This document shows positions 11,753 through 25,500 of a DNA stretch of 64,000 bases, one piece after another. Position numbers and translations under genes: made by a program. Numbering within the stretch: position 1 is the stretch's first letter; each line of letters opens with the position of its first letter. This stretch comes from Membranipora membranacea (Eukaryota; Bryozoa; Gymnolaemata; Cheilostomatida; Membraniporidae): the NCBI GenBank assembly GCA_914767715.1, contig OU612074.1:13070062-13134061 (forward strand), in the 5' to 3' direction. The notes below the pieces were generated by a model. It made no database searches and was not told the DNA's origin. It saw nothing but the letters and a program-made list of their open reading frames with translations.

Positions 11753-11893
11753 GGTGTCACCAATAAGCCCTGTCAATTAATTCTCCCTCAGCAATGCCTG
11801 TCATGCTACATAAAAAGATGTGTCACACATGACATTGTATTTTGAAACGGAAACACTATCAAAACACATAATTTGCACTAATAAAACCAAAAC

Positions 11894-11936
11894 CAAGGAG
11901 TAAAAAGCTTTTACTTTTACTCCTTGATAAAACCTA
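11894..11936. repeat. CAAGGAGT palindrome, long-spacer copy
   Basis: CAAGGAGTAAAA at the left is inverted as TTTTACTCCTTG at the right, around a GCTTTTAC spacer. This is a member of the dispersed CAAGGAG hairpin family. Confidence 0.7.
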
Positions 11937-12059
11937 CCATGAGAAAATCTAAGAACATTTATAAATGCCGTCAAAATTGCAATCAGCTCTATCCCTGAAG
12001 GAAACATTGCTCCGTGTTGTTCAAAGAGGACTGGCTTCTTTGTAGGTGTTTATTATAAT

Positions 12060-12076
12060 CAAGGAGTTACTCCTTG
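12060..12076. repeat. CAAGGAG palindrome
   Basis: CAAGGAGTTACTCCTTG is a perfect inverted repeat around a single central base. Same family as 28822-28838. Confidence 0.8.
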
Positions 12077-13073
12077 TTTAAATAGCTCGCCACTTTCAAT
12101 GATTTCTAGTGCAAATCGAAATTAATTGTTCCAGTCATCAATAAATGAAATTATTACTCAACTGATAGGTGGCGACACAGACAGAAAAGGATTAGGAAGA
12201 GTGTATGCTTGGTTATGGACTAAAATAAGAAATCAAAACCTAAATTTTAATTCATAACCAAACAAAGCTGTTATGGCAGAAACCAGTGGCAATCAATATT
12301 TGAGAAATAATAGTTACCCCACCACAGTGGCATTGATGACGAGTCTGATGAGCCAATATATCCGGTACCAATTATTTCCTTATTGCATGCACTCTTCCTA
12401 AACCTTTTCTGTTTGTATAAAATCGCTACTATTGTTGCGCAATTGTTTCATGTGTTAATGACCGGAACAAAATAATTCACTTTGCGCTAGAAAATGGTGA
12501 GGAATAAACAACCAGAGACAGACTGTTTTATATTTCCCTGCATCAACCCAAGACATCCTTTCATAAACTGCCTGCAGAATATAATCTCAGGGGTAAAAAG
12601 AAAGCCAAAACTGAATGAGGCATTCTATCCCAGCTCGAGACAACCAAGATTTTATTCTAAACCATAGCAAGACTTGTGTCATCGAAATCGAACAGCCTTA
12701 TGACATCGCATCATTTTAATGACCTAGAAATTTTTAGAGTCAATCAGAAAGAATGAGTTTCATGCCAAAAGTCTAGAACTATATGAAGTTGAGATGCAAC
12801 CAACCAGCATCTCATAAAAAAAATAAATGTATATTCTTTGCTAGCCTACATAATTCTATATTTTGTGAATAAATGACAACTCCCCTCACGCTCTCAGTGA
12901 AGAAATGTGTAAAAAATGCATCAATTTTTGCATAATACAAAATTCATGCTGTGTAATTTGAGTTCAACATGTGCAAAAAAAAGTTATGAAGCAGAATTTT
13001 GGACGGATTTAGTAGTAAATTCAGTAGGAATGCATAGGTTATAGAGATCAATATAAAAAATACAAAACAACAT

Positions 13074-13141
13074 CACTCAAGTTAGCCTGTCTTGACAAGC
13101 TTTGTCCGAACAAAGCTTGTCAAGACAGGCTACACTCAAGT
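13074..13141. mobile_element. 50-base perfect palindromic mini-element with 9-base target duplication
   Basis: Element 13083-13132 starts TAGCCTGTCTTGACAAGC and is its own reverse complement around a CCGA-like centre. It is flanked by CACTCAAGT at 13074-13082 and 13133-13141. A close relative sits at 41802-41851. At 50 bases it is among the smallest elements for which a target duplication is visible. Confidence 0.8.
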
Positions 13142-13574
13142 CATCTTCAAGAGTAAATATTCAGCTAAAAAATCAAGCGATGCCTACCCTGAGTACAAAA
13201 GTTATATAAACACAATAAAAAATAGGCCTACAACACCTAACACAGACAAATTCATGAATTCAACATTTGTTATGAGAAATATCTTGATCATTAAAATATA
13301 AACTTTGACAGTCAGACAACTGTGTCACTATATAATAACAGTCATATGTGTAGATAGATGTGGATAGAATAAGAACGGATAAAAACTTGTACAGTTTTAA
13401 GGGGTACCATAAACAATTGATAGCATCTGAACTTACTGGTGGGTAGATGGCAAATAGCAAAAATCTCACTCTTGCAATTGGAATGAGAATAAACATGTCT
13501 TCCTATCTTACCAAACAAGTCAGATAAGTTAAGATGAGAATGGGCTAACTAGTAGTGATAGTATAGACATAGAG

Positions 13575-16500
13575 TTATGCATTGCTCTCCCATCCAGATG
13601 ACGTAGTCCTGAACATAGCCGTACTGAGCACCAGGCTTGTGTAATTATCATCATTAGCGGCTGACTTTATATTAGCTAGCTGATTCAGTTCAGGTGTACC
13701 CAATCTGCAAATCAAAGTGAACAAAAAACAATGAGAATCTTGTTTCTGGATGTGTTACTATTGTCTGTATGTAGTTACAGTCTGAAGAAGAGTAGGGCAA
13801 GCTATTGCTATCAAATGGCGATTCTCAGATATTTTGGCAGAGTGTGGTGAATTTGGTAAATTCATGCCAATATGATTATTTGCTTTTTGAATTTTTCAAA
13901 ATATTAAAAAACCAAAAGATATTACTACTTATACCAATATATTTTTGGTTCAGGTATATGTAATACTCATACTAATACATACTTTGGTTAAGGTATATGT
14001 AATACTCATACTAATACATACTTTGGTTAAGGTATATGTAATACTAATACATACTTTGATTTAGGTATGTGTAATACTAAGACTAATACATACTTTGGTT
14101 TAGGTATATGTAATACTTATACTAATACATATTTTGGTTAAGGTATATGTTATACTAATACATACTTTGGTTTAGGTATATGTAATACTAATACTAATAG
14201 TAATACTAATACATACTTTGGTTTAGGTATATGCAATGTTTTCCTCTTAGACCAGTCATGCTGAGCTGCGGTGGAGCCTAGTGTAGACTGTGGCTTATCT
14301 GTGGAGTTAAAGTTTAATTCACTGCCTGTTTTAGGGGTGGGTGACTCCAACACCCATGTGGAAGTACGTGGCTGGGCTGTAGAATTCAGCTGAAACAAAC
14401 ATATCCACATATGGTTATTATAATAAAATGGCAAATTAAAATGCTTTTTCATGTACTAATAGCAGCAAGATTCTTATGTTAGGGAATGAATAGATAATAT
14501 GAACCCTATCACTAGATTGCACAATGTTGGAGCGATTTAAATGGTTTGGATTTTAAATACTGTGGATCTATTACAATTATATAAAATTCATGCTATTTGC
14601 AAATTACTGTCTTTAATTGGTTTTGAAGACTGATAAGAGTTCTAAAACTGCGTCTTCTCAGACGTCAATATTATTAAACACCAACAACAACAAGGCAATG
14701 ACCATCAATCGTCACCCAACAAACTCCTGTATGAGCTTCAGTCGAATTACGACGGAAAAAGCAATAAAAAATCTTTTCTTTGTAAGTAGAAATGCCTCCT
14801 CAGCGTCACAGCCATAGATATAATCATGCAGTATAGATGGGACACCGCCGCATGATCTAGATTGGTTAAGTTCCTAGACCTGAGGCTAAAGCAGCTATCA
14901 TATTATTAGATAGGTAAGAACCTGCAATGACCAGAATCTAACTCCCTTTTTCATTTCTATGGGCACAGCTTACCAGAGTAGAATCAGGAGAAGCTGACTG
15001 AGTAAGTTTAGATATTTTATCACTGGCAGCGTACGGAGATACAGAGAACTGTGAGTAGGGATCTCCTGTAGACTTGAGGCTCATCGGCTCATGAGCTTTA
15101 TCTGGCTTCTCTTCTACAAAGTCAACAAGCAGTCAATTAATATTAAGATACGAAAAGATAGGATAAGATTGCAGTTTAAAGGTAAATCCGTCAAAGACAT
15201 TTTACATTGTTTAAAAAGTCTCTGTGAATATAATCGCATATCATTTAAAACTTTGATACTTGTGAGTATATAACTACATATTTACTAATTAACTATTTAC
15301 TATCTACTAAATATTTAATTCTTAATTTTTTAGCATCCTGTATGAGTCTCTGATAAAAGAGTAGCACTGATCCAGAATATGAGTATCAAAACTATTATTC
15401 TTCACAAAATCTATCGCTCGTTCATCGCTGACAAGATATTAATGTTTAAGACTGTCTATACACATATATTAGCCTGTCATGACGTATGGGGATAAATCTG
15501 CCCAGTCACCCTCACGACGCCGACACTTTGATCAAACAATAACACTAACTTACTCTCTTTCTTTTTATCTTTCTTCTTGTCCTTCTTTTTCTTTTCAGAA
15601 CCGGCGTCAGATTTTTTACTCTCTTTGTCAGAATCTCTGAAACAAAAAAAAATAATGCCATTATATTAATGATATGTTGTGCTGCAACTAATTTTCTCCA
15701 ATGATCTGTTCAACTACTACTGAAAAAATAAAATATTTCCAACATACTAGCTAGTAATAAACAAACTGTAGCATTGACTAGTTTGACAAAGCTATGGGAT
15801 TATCTTAGATATTAAAAACTTCAGAGTTCAAAATGGTCTAAAGTGTTCTGCACAACAAAACATTTTAAGCCAACCATGGCCTCCACCAGCCACTACCTGC
15901 ACCGAGCATGCAGCCCTTCCATGGCGCCTACTTAATGAGTTCACATATCATTATAAATAGGACACTATCAGTGCTGACACCCCACCATCACACTGCCATC
16001 GAGACTACACTTTTAGCATATGTATCTCTGATCGTTAAAGTCGATTTAGTATGAGTACCCCCTCATTACTGCAATTTACTGCGGCTTGTCACACCAAATC
16101 TCAGGTGATGGTACTCTTACTAAGTGAATTGGTTCACTCTATATCAATCAGAGATATACATGCAATAGTATTATCACATCCCTGCCACTGCCGCTCACTC
16201 ACTTTGAGTCACCACTAGAGGACGACGACGACGAGCTACTGGAGGAGGAGCTGCCACTGTCTGATTTCTTCTTCTCTTTCTTCTTCTTCTTCTTCTTAGA
16301 TTTCTTATCTGCTGATTTATCTTTCTTGCTGCTGCCGCCTGATGACTCCAGATCTCTGTAACATACAACAACTTGCTATCTTATACACAACCATTCGCTA
16401 TTTTGACAAAAGTTGGAAAAAAAGTCACAAATTCCATGTTGCACTTCCCCCAAGTAAACTCTTTGATTTCCTGATCATTATAGCTTATGGATAGGTGGGC

Positions 16501-19500
16501 AAAAGCATAAAAAGAATCAATGCATCACTAACAATTTAGCATAAGGACATCTTCTGAAGAGGTTAATTCCACAAGATTTAAATACGGCAATAATCTGTAA
16601 CTCAATTGAGAGAATACTGCCAGATAGATGAAGTGTTCAAACGTTGCTCAGGTTGAGGGTAGAAGCATTTCATGACCAATCACATTCTGAATGTGGTTAA
16701 ATAATGTGGTTGATTATTAATTTGGTTGATAATGAAATGCTACTGACATCGAACGGGGCAGAATTTGAGCACGTAAACCATAGACAAAACACACAACACT
16801 GTTGTGTGTTTTGTCTATGACTTAAACCAAGGAGTAACAGCTTGCTTAAACCAACTGCTTGATCAAGTTAGGGCTGATTACACCTAATTTTGAGTTGCTC
16901 CCCCTCAACTCAAACATAAAAGAAAAGGGGAGCAACTCCAAGTTCAGATGCTTCAAATGGTCAGAGCTAACCATCCTCCCTGAACCTGCCTGAACCAACC
17001 TCGATTTTTTCGGAGGAGTAGGAGTGGCTATGGATAAAACATCATCCAGTAGTTTATGCATCCTGTTTCTGTTTTTATCCATACTCTCAACAATAGTGTC
17101 TGTGTCCATACCAGTATCTTCGCTACCCTGTATATATATAAATATTGTTTGTTTTTATTACCCGAAAATTACAGCAGGGAGGTCTCTTTTACACATTATC
17201 TGATTTCACATAGTTTCAGGAAAGGTATTATCAAATACTCTCTACAATTGATGGGAAAATTTAAGAATGTAACAGTTTTTACGAGTACCTTACAAATATA
17301 ATACCAATACCTCCATCACTTGGACTTTTATAACACATTATCCACTCACTGCTTGCCTGTACTCATATGCACATTTCTCATCAGGATTTGAGGAATTGTA
17401 TTCGAATGGGACAGATTCTTTCTTTGGAACTGTGAAGCCCTATGTCCCCCCCCTCCTATCACAAAGAACAGCCTGTCCAAGACTAGGATATTATTACACA
17501 TAAGTAAATCATACATACATCAGACATGCTGTGATTATAGCTCCGCTTAGAAGCTCTTCCTGAGCTGGAGTATCTTGGAGTAGAAGATCTACTTCTTAGT
17601 GATCTGTTGTGCTGCTTATTTCTGTAATACTCTAACTCTGCTCTGTCAGCCTAAAACAGTCGGTATCAAATAAACAAACACCACTAGAGATGTTGTGCGG
17701 TATACATAATGTTATCTGCAGATAAAAACCACTTGATTTGCACCAAAAAACACATAAATACCTCATATAGTTATGGCTTTAATAAAACTTTATAGTTATG
17801 ACTTATAAAGTTTAATACATACCAGGTATTTAATGTTTATGGCACCAACTATGTACTCTATATAATACAACATTCAATATTTCCCAAAGATACCAGATTT
17901 TATATGTTTCAATATATTTAACAAAAAGATTTATGAAAAGCTTCCTATAGTCAGGGGAGGACATGGTAACATTGGGCAGATCATCTCAATGTTTCATGAT
18001 AATTGGCATATTAGGATCGATAGAGACCAAACAGCCACAAGCTCTAATCATACATATGTAACCTACATCGCTAGCTACGAGATATCTCCTGGAGCCATCT
18101 AGTGGAGGAAGCTTGTTAATTCTGGCGTATACAGCCTGATCTCCAGCACTGTAATCACTCATCAGAGTCGGGGCGATTCTGTTACTGTTCCTCAACGGGC
18201 GTGTGTGTGAGCGGGAGGAATATCGGCTAACCGGTGGAGTGCTAGAATATCATATATGATTATACAATATGCGAAATCAATCATAAACATGTACATATAC
18301 AGGTGTACAGATACAGGTGTACCAAAATACTTATTTATTAAATAATGCCCTACTTCAGAGACCAAAATGTGTTCTCATTTAATTCTATTACAGTTTATTC
18401 CTCACTTATAATAAAGACCTGCTAGTTATCTATGAGCAAGAATACAGTATTGTATATCTGTTTGTATGTTTTAATTTGTATATTAATTTTATATCATAAA
18501 GTGAATAAATTGAGAAGGACTGTCAATCATTTGTACTGACCTCGATGATGAAGCGTTAGATCTTTTAGCCTTAGATTCATCCTCAGAGAATCCATCATCA
18601 GGTGAGTCTGACCCCCGTGAGCCCCGATCGGTCCTATATCTAGCACCTGGAGGGGCGGGTAGTGAACGCTGAGAGGGTTTGACATCCTGTACATCTATTG
18701 GGTCAGCGGGCTGGTCAGCTGTCATCTATAAGTGACAATGGTTGATACAAGGCAGCGGAGGTGGGACAATATAATATACTGTGACATGACTAACTCACAG
18801 TTGTTCATGTTCGTTGTGCATTTAGTCTAAGTGCTCAGACAGCTGCAAAATGCAAAATGCAGCTGACTGAGCACTTAGACTAATATACAATATAACACCC
18901 ATAAGCCATCTGCTCCAAACTAAGGAGATACACAGAAAATTGAAAAATATCCATTGGTGTGAATTTGGGGTTGGGAGAGAGATCTTTTAATAATCCAATC
19001 AATTACAGCTATCTGACTGCAGCAGCGTAGAAGTCATCAGCAAAATCTTAGGCCAACAATTATGATATCCGTAAGAGTCATGAGGGAATCTTTAAGACAT
19101 GCATTTATTATCATTTTTTGTGTGAAGTATGCTCTGTCTATTGTGAAATAATTTGGCCATACTATAGATGATTATGAATATGAACAAGACTGGCATCACT
19201 GCACCCTGATTGGCTCAGTTCAGTGGCTACCTCACCTTGATTGGCTGAGAAACAAGTTTAGGAGGCTTATTTGTCGTATTCATCTCAACGTCAATGGGTT
19301 TAAACTCTTCTCTGTTTCTCCTCTCTATTTGTACACAGCAGCAAATTATCCAGAATAGTACACCTGTGTGTTTGCAAGAAATGCAAGTTCTAAGTTCCAT
19401 GTATGCGTAAGATTTTTGTTTTGGTGGTTGCATCTCTACACCCACAACCACCTCAAATTAAAATTGTTTTGTAAATAAATCTAAATAGTATAACCTGACA

Positions 19501-22500
19501 CAATGTCAACATAGTAGACAGAATATTACAATACATATAGTGAGTATTACTGGCTTAGTAAGGGGACAGCTATTTTGTGTCATGTGACTAACTTTGGGCG
19601 GAAAATTAATTGTCCTTTATACCTGTCTTTTGGTAGAAACCACAAAGATAGATATTCTTATATTCTATGAGAGTGATGACTTGTCCTCCCTTTGATTAAA
19701 GAAAGACAACTTCTATTTGCAGTGTGTCACAAAGTTTGTGATACCAGGTAATACCCACAATTATTTATTACAGTGATTAATCTCAAGTCTGTCTTTAATC
19801 AGTTCCAAGTTATATTTTAAGAAACTGGTATGGGCTCATGCAGCCACAGTTAAAAATACCCATAGCTTATATGTATGAAACAGAATATTAGGGCTGGCCC
19901 TAAAGAGGGTCACAATGTGCGCTTATTCCTCATACTGAGGGTGTGATGCAACCTAGACACTAGAAGGCATACTCAATTCTACAATGTATCCCGGAGGTCC
20001 GAGGCAGTAAAAGACCTTCTGAATTGGGCAGCAAGCACCCCTTCACTAAATCAGGCACTGTTTGTCAGTGGCACTTTTTATATCAACCCAACTAAACTTA
20101 CCTATAATAACTAGACCAGCGATAATAGAGATACTTATAATCAGACCCAGCTCTAGATTAGAGAAGAGAGGCTCGGGTTCGACTGCATACAGCTGTGTAC
20201 CTTCGACAGCTACAAACATAGGTGTGTGAGATTTCTTACTTTTGCTTTTTTATTTGACCCAATGTGTCTGAGCTTTAGTTTTGTTCATATTATGTTAGTA
20301 TTTCCCAAAATACTGTTTTTAATTAACCCCAAAACACTCTAGACTCCAAGCTTTGACACAAGAGGAATTTTCATAGTTTAGCTGATTGCATAAAGTTATG
20401 CATAGGGTTTCCTCTAATTAAACCTGGTGAATTGGCCGGACTTTAAAAAATGCTGTCAATTTTTCGGTTAATAAGGCATAAGGTGATATTATAATGCGTG
20501 TCACACATTACCTTCAGCTGGTTTAATGACAGGATAGCCCAAGGTCAGAGCCACTTCCTGTATGTCGAGGCTGGACACGACCCGCTCTACCTGTAAGCCT
20601 GGCAGTAAGGTATTCTGATTGGCCACGACGTACTGGAGAGTCGTCCACTCTCTGAGTGTTGGGTTAGCTTGAGACACTGATAGAAGCTGCAAAACGGATA
20701 AGTGTGATAAGGATGAGGTGAGAGGCGCTGACATAAAGGTTTAATAAAACTGACAAATTTGAAAATTGCAGTTTCCTACACTTTACCTACTCTTTTATTA
20801 TTAACGGTATTTCAATTTGCATCCTTAAACTCATTAATTCCTGCAAAATACACAATAGAACCTTGCGGTCAGGACGCGGATTAAGCAAACCAAAATATAG
20901 GACCAAATACGGCAAATCGAGATTTTTAAACCAATTCAATTTATTTAGTAAAGCGTAATATATATCAATCAATCGCAAACAGTAAAATTTTTGTCACAAC
21001 TGATTATTTCCGTACATATCTATTTTTTTTAAGTTTATGAGGTCAAACAGTAGTTATTTTCATTTGTTTACAACATACTTATATATATGAAAACCCCAAT
21101 ATAAACATATAATAATAATAATTTTATGGGTATTATTATATTCTACACAAAGCAGTTAAATCAGGGATAGGCTTTAACTATAATTAATAACCTGCTGATG
21201 GAAAAGGAAATCCACACAGCTTCTACTACCTTCCTTTACCATGGTTACCATCAACTATCCTAACCACAACGATAATAAATATATTCTGTCTCCATAGAGA
21301 ACTAAGACAGATTAATTACAGGGATAGTGACAAGATAATCAGGATGTATGATCATCGTCCTGCTCCAGTATCTCAGGAGCCATGGACATCTGGCGTCGGT
21401 GGTGTAAAGGTTAGCATTGTTGCCTTCCAAGCAATAGATCCGGGTTCGATTCCCGGCTGACGCACATTTTTCCTGGCAGCATAGAATAAAGAAGGGGATG
21501 GGGAATTTATCCCTCAAAAGATACCACAGTATCTGAGAAAGAGAGAGAGGGGAGTTGGGGTTCATTTCATTGAACCCCCCCCCCCGCAATTGGGTCCAAC
21601 AGAACCATCAGTAAATGAAATAATAACTTGACGAGAGTCTTTAAAATTGTACAACCCCCCCCCCCCCCTGTACAGTGTATACTCTGTGCGTTCCTCCCTC
21701 CTGATTCTCTACCTTCAAATGATGATATTAACTTACATCAACTTGTACATCATCACCAGACTTAGCGAGTCGCTTCCTCCTGCCCCTGTTGTTATTATTG
21801 ACATTACTGCCAGTCACTGTGTTAATGAGGAGAAATTCTAGAAAGGCTTTACGTATCATGTTTGCCAGTCTCTGCTCAATCTCTGCCTTCCATTCAGGAA
21901 TATTTATCCTCACAGTCAATGGTACCTCAATCACTGTAATGAATCAATAAGTTTCTTATTGAGAAATATATTACCAGCTAACCAGCTAAACAGTAGTTTA
22001 AGTGCTCAAACGGTGCAAGATGCTGGTAGAGGCATTTCATTATCAACCACTTTCTCCCCTTGGGGAGAAAGTGCTGGTATGCTGAAAGTGCTCAAACGGT
22101 GCAAGATGCACTTAAACTAGCTAAACAGCGATCAAATTAAATTTTTGGCAATGAGGAGTTGTCTAGTCATTTAATATGATAAGATAAACCCTAAACTGTT
22201 TGACATCATAAACGTAACGTATTTGAGAGTCACTGCAATTGACAACGAGCCAACAGGTTTTAACTAATTAACTAGGAAAACAGGCCATCCATTAAAAGTT
22301 GATTTTGACATGTAAGGCATTCGATTGTTGGCTGTCTGACTAGAGGCTTCTTACGATAAATATTTACTCACCTGTTTTCACGATATTCTGAGTGTAGCTG
22401 TCCCGTAAGATGCGGGGTATGAGAGTAGGCCCTGAGGTTGTGGTCGATACAGTGACTGGTGGTGGGTTAGTAACAGGCACAGCAGGCTGAGTGGGTGCCA

Positions 22501-25500
22501 CTGTGGTGGTGATGTTTGTTACTTGTGTCCCTGTAGTAACTGAAATAGAAGTTGGAGGCGTTAAGAATGCAGTAATACTCAACTGGTTTTTAAAAGCAAC
22601 GCCCATAAAAGCAACAGGCCAGACATCGTCAAAGATTGAAGTGATCTGTTGAAATTTAGACAGATGAGAAAACAATTAAGCAGATAGTGCAATATTAACA
22701 TGAAAGCAAGGTTAATTTATAAGGTTGCAGCTAATGAGTAATAGGTAAGCTAATATGTTACAGGAGAGACACTCATCGAAACATACATTGTCCACACAAT
22801 AATAGTTATTATGGGCAAGGAGTTACCTGGGTTTGTTGAAGGGTTAGATTGGGTAGTTCTAGTACTAGTAGTAGCAGGGTTAGAAGTTGTCACTATACTA
22901 GAAACACTGGTGGGTCTCACAGTGCTGGGTGCGCCACTTGTTAATGTAGTTGTTTGTTGAGCTATGGTTGCAGTCTTCTGAGTTGTAGGAGATGTTGATG
23001 TTGTTGTTTTGGTAGTTGTTGAAGTGGATGTAGAGGTGGTGCTTGTAGCGACTGATCGTTGGCTGGTGCTGGCTGTTGCTGTGGTAGCAGTTGATGAGTT
23101 CCTACTTGTAAGTTTCGTGGTTGGGGTTGTTCGTCTCTTAGTTACTGTTCCCATTGAGGTTAGGCTTGTTGTTGTTGGGGGTTTGGTTGTCGACGAGGTG
23201 ATATTGGGTGTTGTTATTGGGGTATTTATTTCTGTTGAAGTTATTGGGTTATTGGTAGTTGATGTTGTATGGACATTAGTCGTTAGAATATTTGTTGCTG
23301 TGGAAGTTGTTAAGAGACTGGTTGTTAATGTTGATGGGATATTGGTTGCTGTTGGCTTACTGGTTGCTGATGTTGTCGGGATAATTGATGCTGTTGAAGT
23401 AGTTGGATTAGTGGCTGTTGATGTGTAACTGGTTGTTGATGTTGTTTGGATATGGGTTGTAACTGTTGAAGGGATAATGGTTTCTGTAGAAGCTGTTTGG
23501 TTACCGGTCAATGATTTTGTTGCGATAGTTGTTGCTGTTGTAGTTGTGGGCTTACTGGTTGTTGTTGTCGATGGTATACTGGTTGTTGGTGTAGATGGGA
23601 TATTGGTTTTTAGTGATGCTGGGACTATTGATGTAGTTGAAATTGTTAAGTTACTGGTCGTTGACATTGTTTGGGTATTGGTTGTTAGTGTTGATTGGAT
23701 TGGTGTTGCTGCTGAAGTTGTTACATTGCTAGTTGTTGACAATGTTCGGATATTTTTTGCTGTCGTTTGGTTACTGGTTGTCGATGTTGTTCTATTGTTG
23801 GTGGTTGATGGGATAGTAGTAGTGTGAGATGCGCCTGTAGTTGTCGTCGCTGACGCTGTAGTCAGTGAGGTAGTTGGTGGTGTTGTTTGGTTTAGTGGTG
23901 TTGTAAATTTGGTTGTAAGTACAGTGTTAGTTTGAAAAAAAGGGGCGTTGCTTTTTTGAAGTGTTGTTCTGGTGGTAGTCTCGGTCTTCAGGAATTGTGA
24001 TGTGGTAGGATTCGCTGTTGTGGAGCTACCAACTGAAGTTGGTGAGGTTATCTTGTCAGTCCTCATTCGTGTTCCACTAGTCAAGTCAGAATTGGTGGTT
24101 GTAGGAAAGAATTTAGAAGTTTTTGTCATATCCTGTATTGAAGATGTAGAATTAATCTGTGTAGTCATATCAATGACAATGATCTTTGTGTTATTTGGTG
24201 TTGTTGTGAAGTTTGTGTTTGTTAAGGTTTGTGTGGTCTGTGCAACATCAGCAAGGGATGTGTTGTTTCTTGTCAATAACTTAACAGTATATGTGGTCGG
24301 GAGAGCAGTGCTTCCTGATGTAGTGGGTTTAGAAGTTGTAGCAGGTGTGGTAGTAGTTGTTCGTTTTGTTACGCTCCTTGTTGGCATTATGAATGTTACG
24401 GTTGTAGCTGGTGGAGTAATCGATGTGGTAACAGTGTCAATTGTGTTATTTATAATCCCGGTAGTTTTAGAGACTGTGATAGTTTGTGTTGAGCTCTTGG
24501 TTGATGTGAGAGTGGTAGTCTTGCCTGGTATAGTGGTTGAGTTGGCCATAGAAGGCAGAGTTGTCAGGGATGTAAGATTTTCATTAACAATAGTTGTATT
24601 GCCTGTTGTGATGTTCTCGGTCGTTGTATTACCTGTTGTGATGTTCTCGGTAGTTGTACTGCCTGTTGTGATGTTCTCGGTAGTTGTGTTGCCTGTTGTG
24701 ATGTTCTCGGTAGTTGTATTACCTGTTGTGATGTTCTCGGTAGTTGTGTTGCCTGTTGTGATGTTCTCGGTAGTTGTATTACCTGTTGTGATGTTCTCGG
24801 TAGTTGTGTTGCCTGTTGTGATGTTCTCGGTAGTTGTATTACCTGTTGTGATGTTCTCGGTAGTTGTGTTGCCTGTTGTGATGTTCTCGGTAGTTGTATT
24901 GCCCGCCATGATGCTCTCGGTAGTTGTATTGCCTGCCATGATGCTCTCGGTAGTTGTATTGTCTGCTGTGTTGTTCTCAGAAGAAGTTATTACATTTACA
25001 CTGGTTCTCTGCGCTGGTTTCGGAGAAATGGTAATTGAAGTTGAGGCCCCAGGAGTTGAATTCCTACCATAGCTCACATCAACAGGCTTAACTGTTGGTG
25101 TTGTAGAAGGGAGGGATGCAGATGTTGCTGCTGAATCTCCAGCTGCAGAAGTAAAATCAGTTTCAGCCTGACTAGAAAGTGTTGAATTTAGAAGTTGATT
25201 TAGTAGAGTAGTGCTAGTAGTGAGAATATCTGTGGGTACGTGAGCATGGTTGGTACTGATACCGCTCCCATTGATAGCAAAGCTGGAGTTGTCAGAGAAT
25301 ACAGATGGTGTAGTAGCCTCAATAACTCCAGCTGATGATCCATTTGATGCATTATTTGAATTATCCGTTACATTTTTAGTTGTTACAGACAGGAAAGCTT
25401 GAGTAGTTTGTACAGAGCGTGCTGTATTTGTTAGTCCAGTTAAATTTAACTGTGCCGAGTTATCTGTACTTGCAATGCTGTTATTATTATCAGACACAGT

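Larger units (their letters stand above)
11753..13574. other. gene-free region between the peritrophin-type gene and the KIAA1549-like gene
   Basis: No coding exon could be supported. The stretch should contain the promoter of the peritrophin-type gene and the 3' end of the KIAA1549-like gene. It is rich in small palindromes (11894-11936, 12060-12076, 13083-13132). Confidence 0.5.

Noticed and set aside
21302-21589. 95-residue minus-strand frame
   Set aside because: It runs across the antisense of the tRNA-Gly gene and a cytosine run. No protein features.
23009-25072. Long plus-strand open frames (up to 366 residues, VVLPVVMFSV repeats)
   Set aside because: They are exact antisense shadows of the Thr-rich mucin exon. 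A Thr/Ser-rich exon rarely creates stops on the opposite strand. They lack an initiation context and domains.
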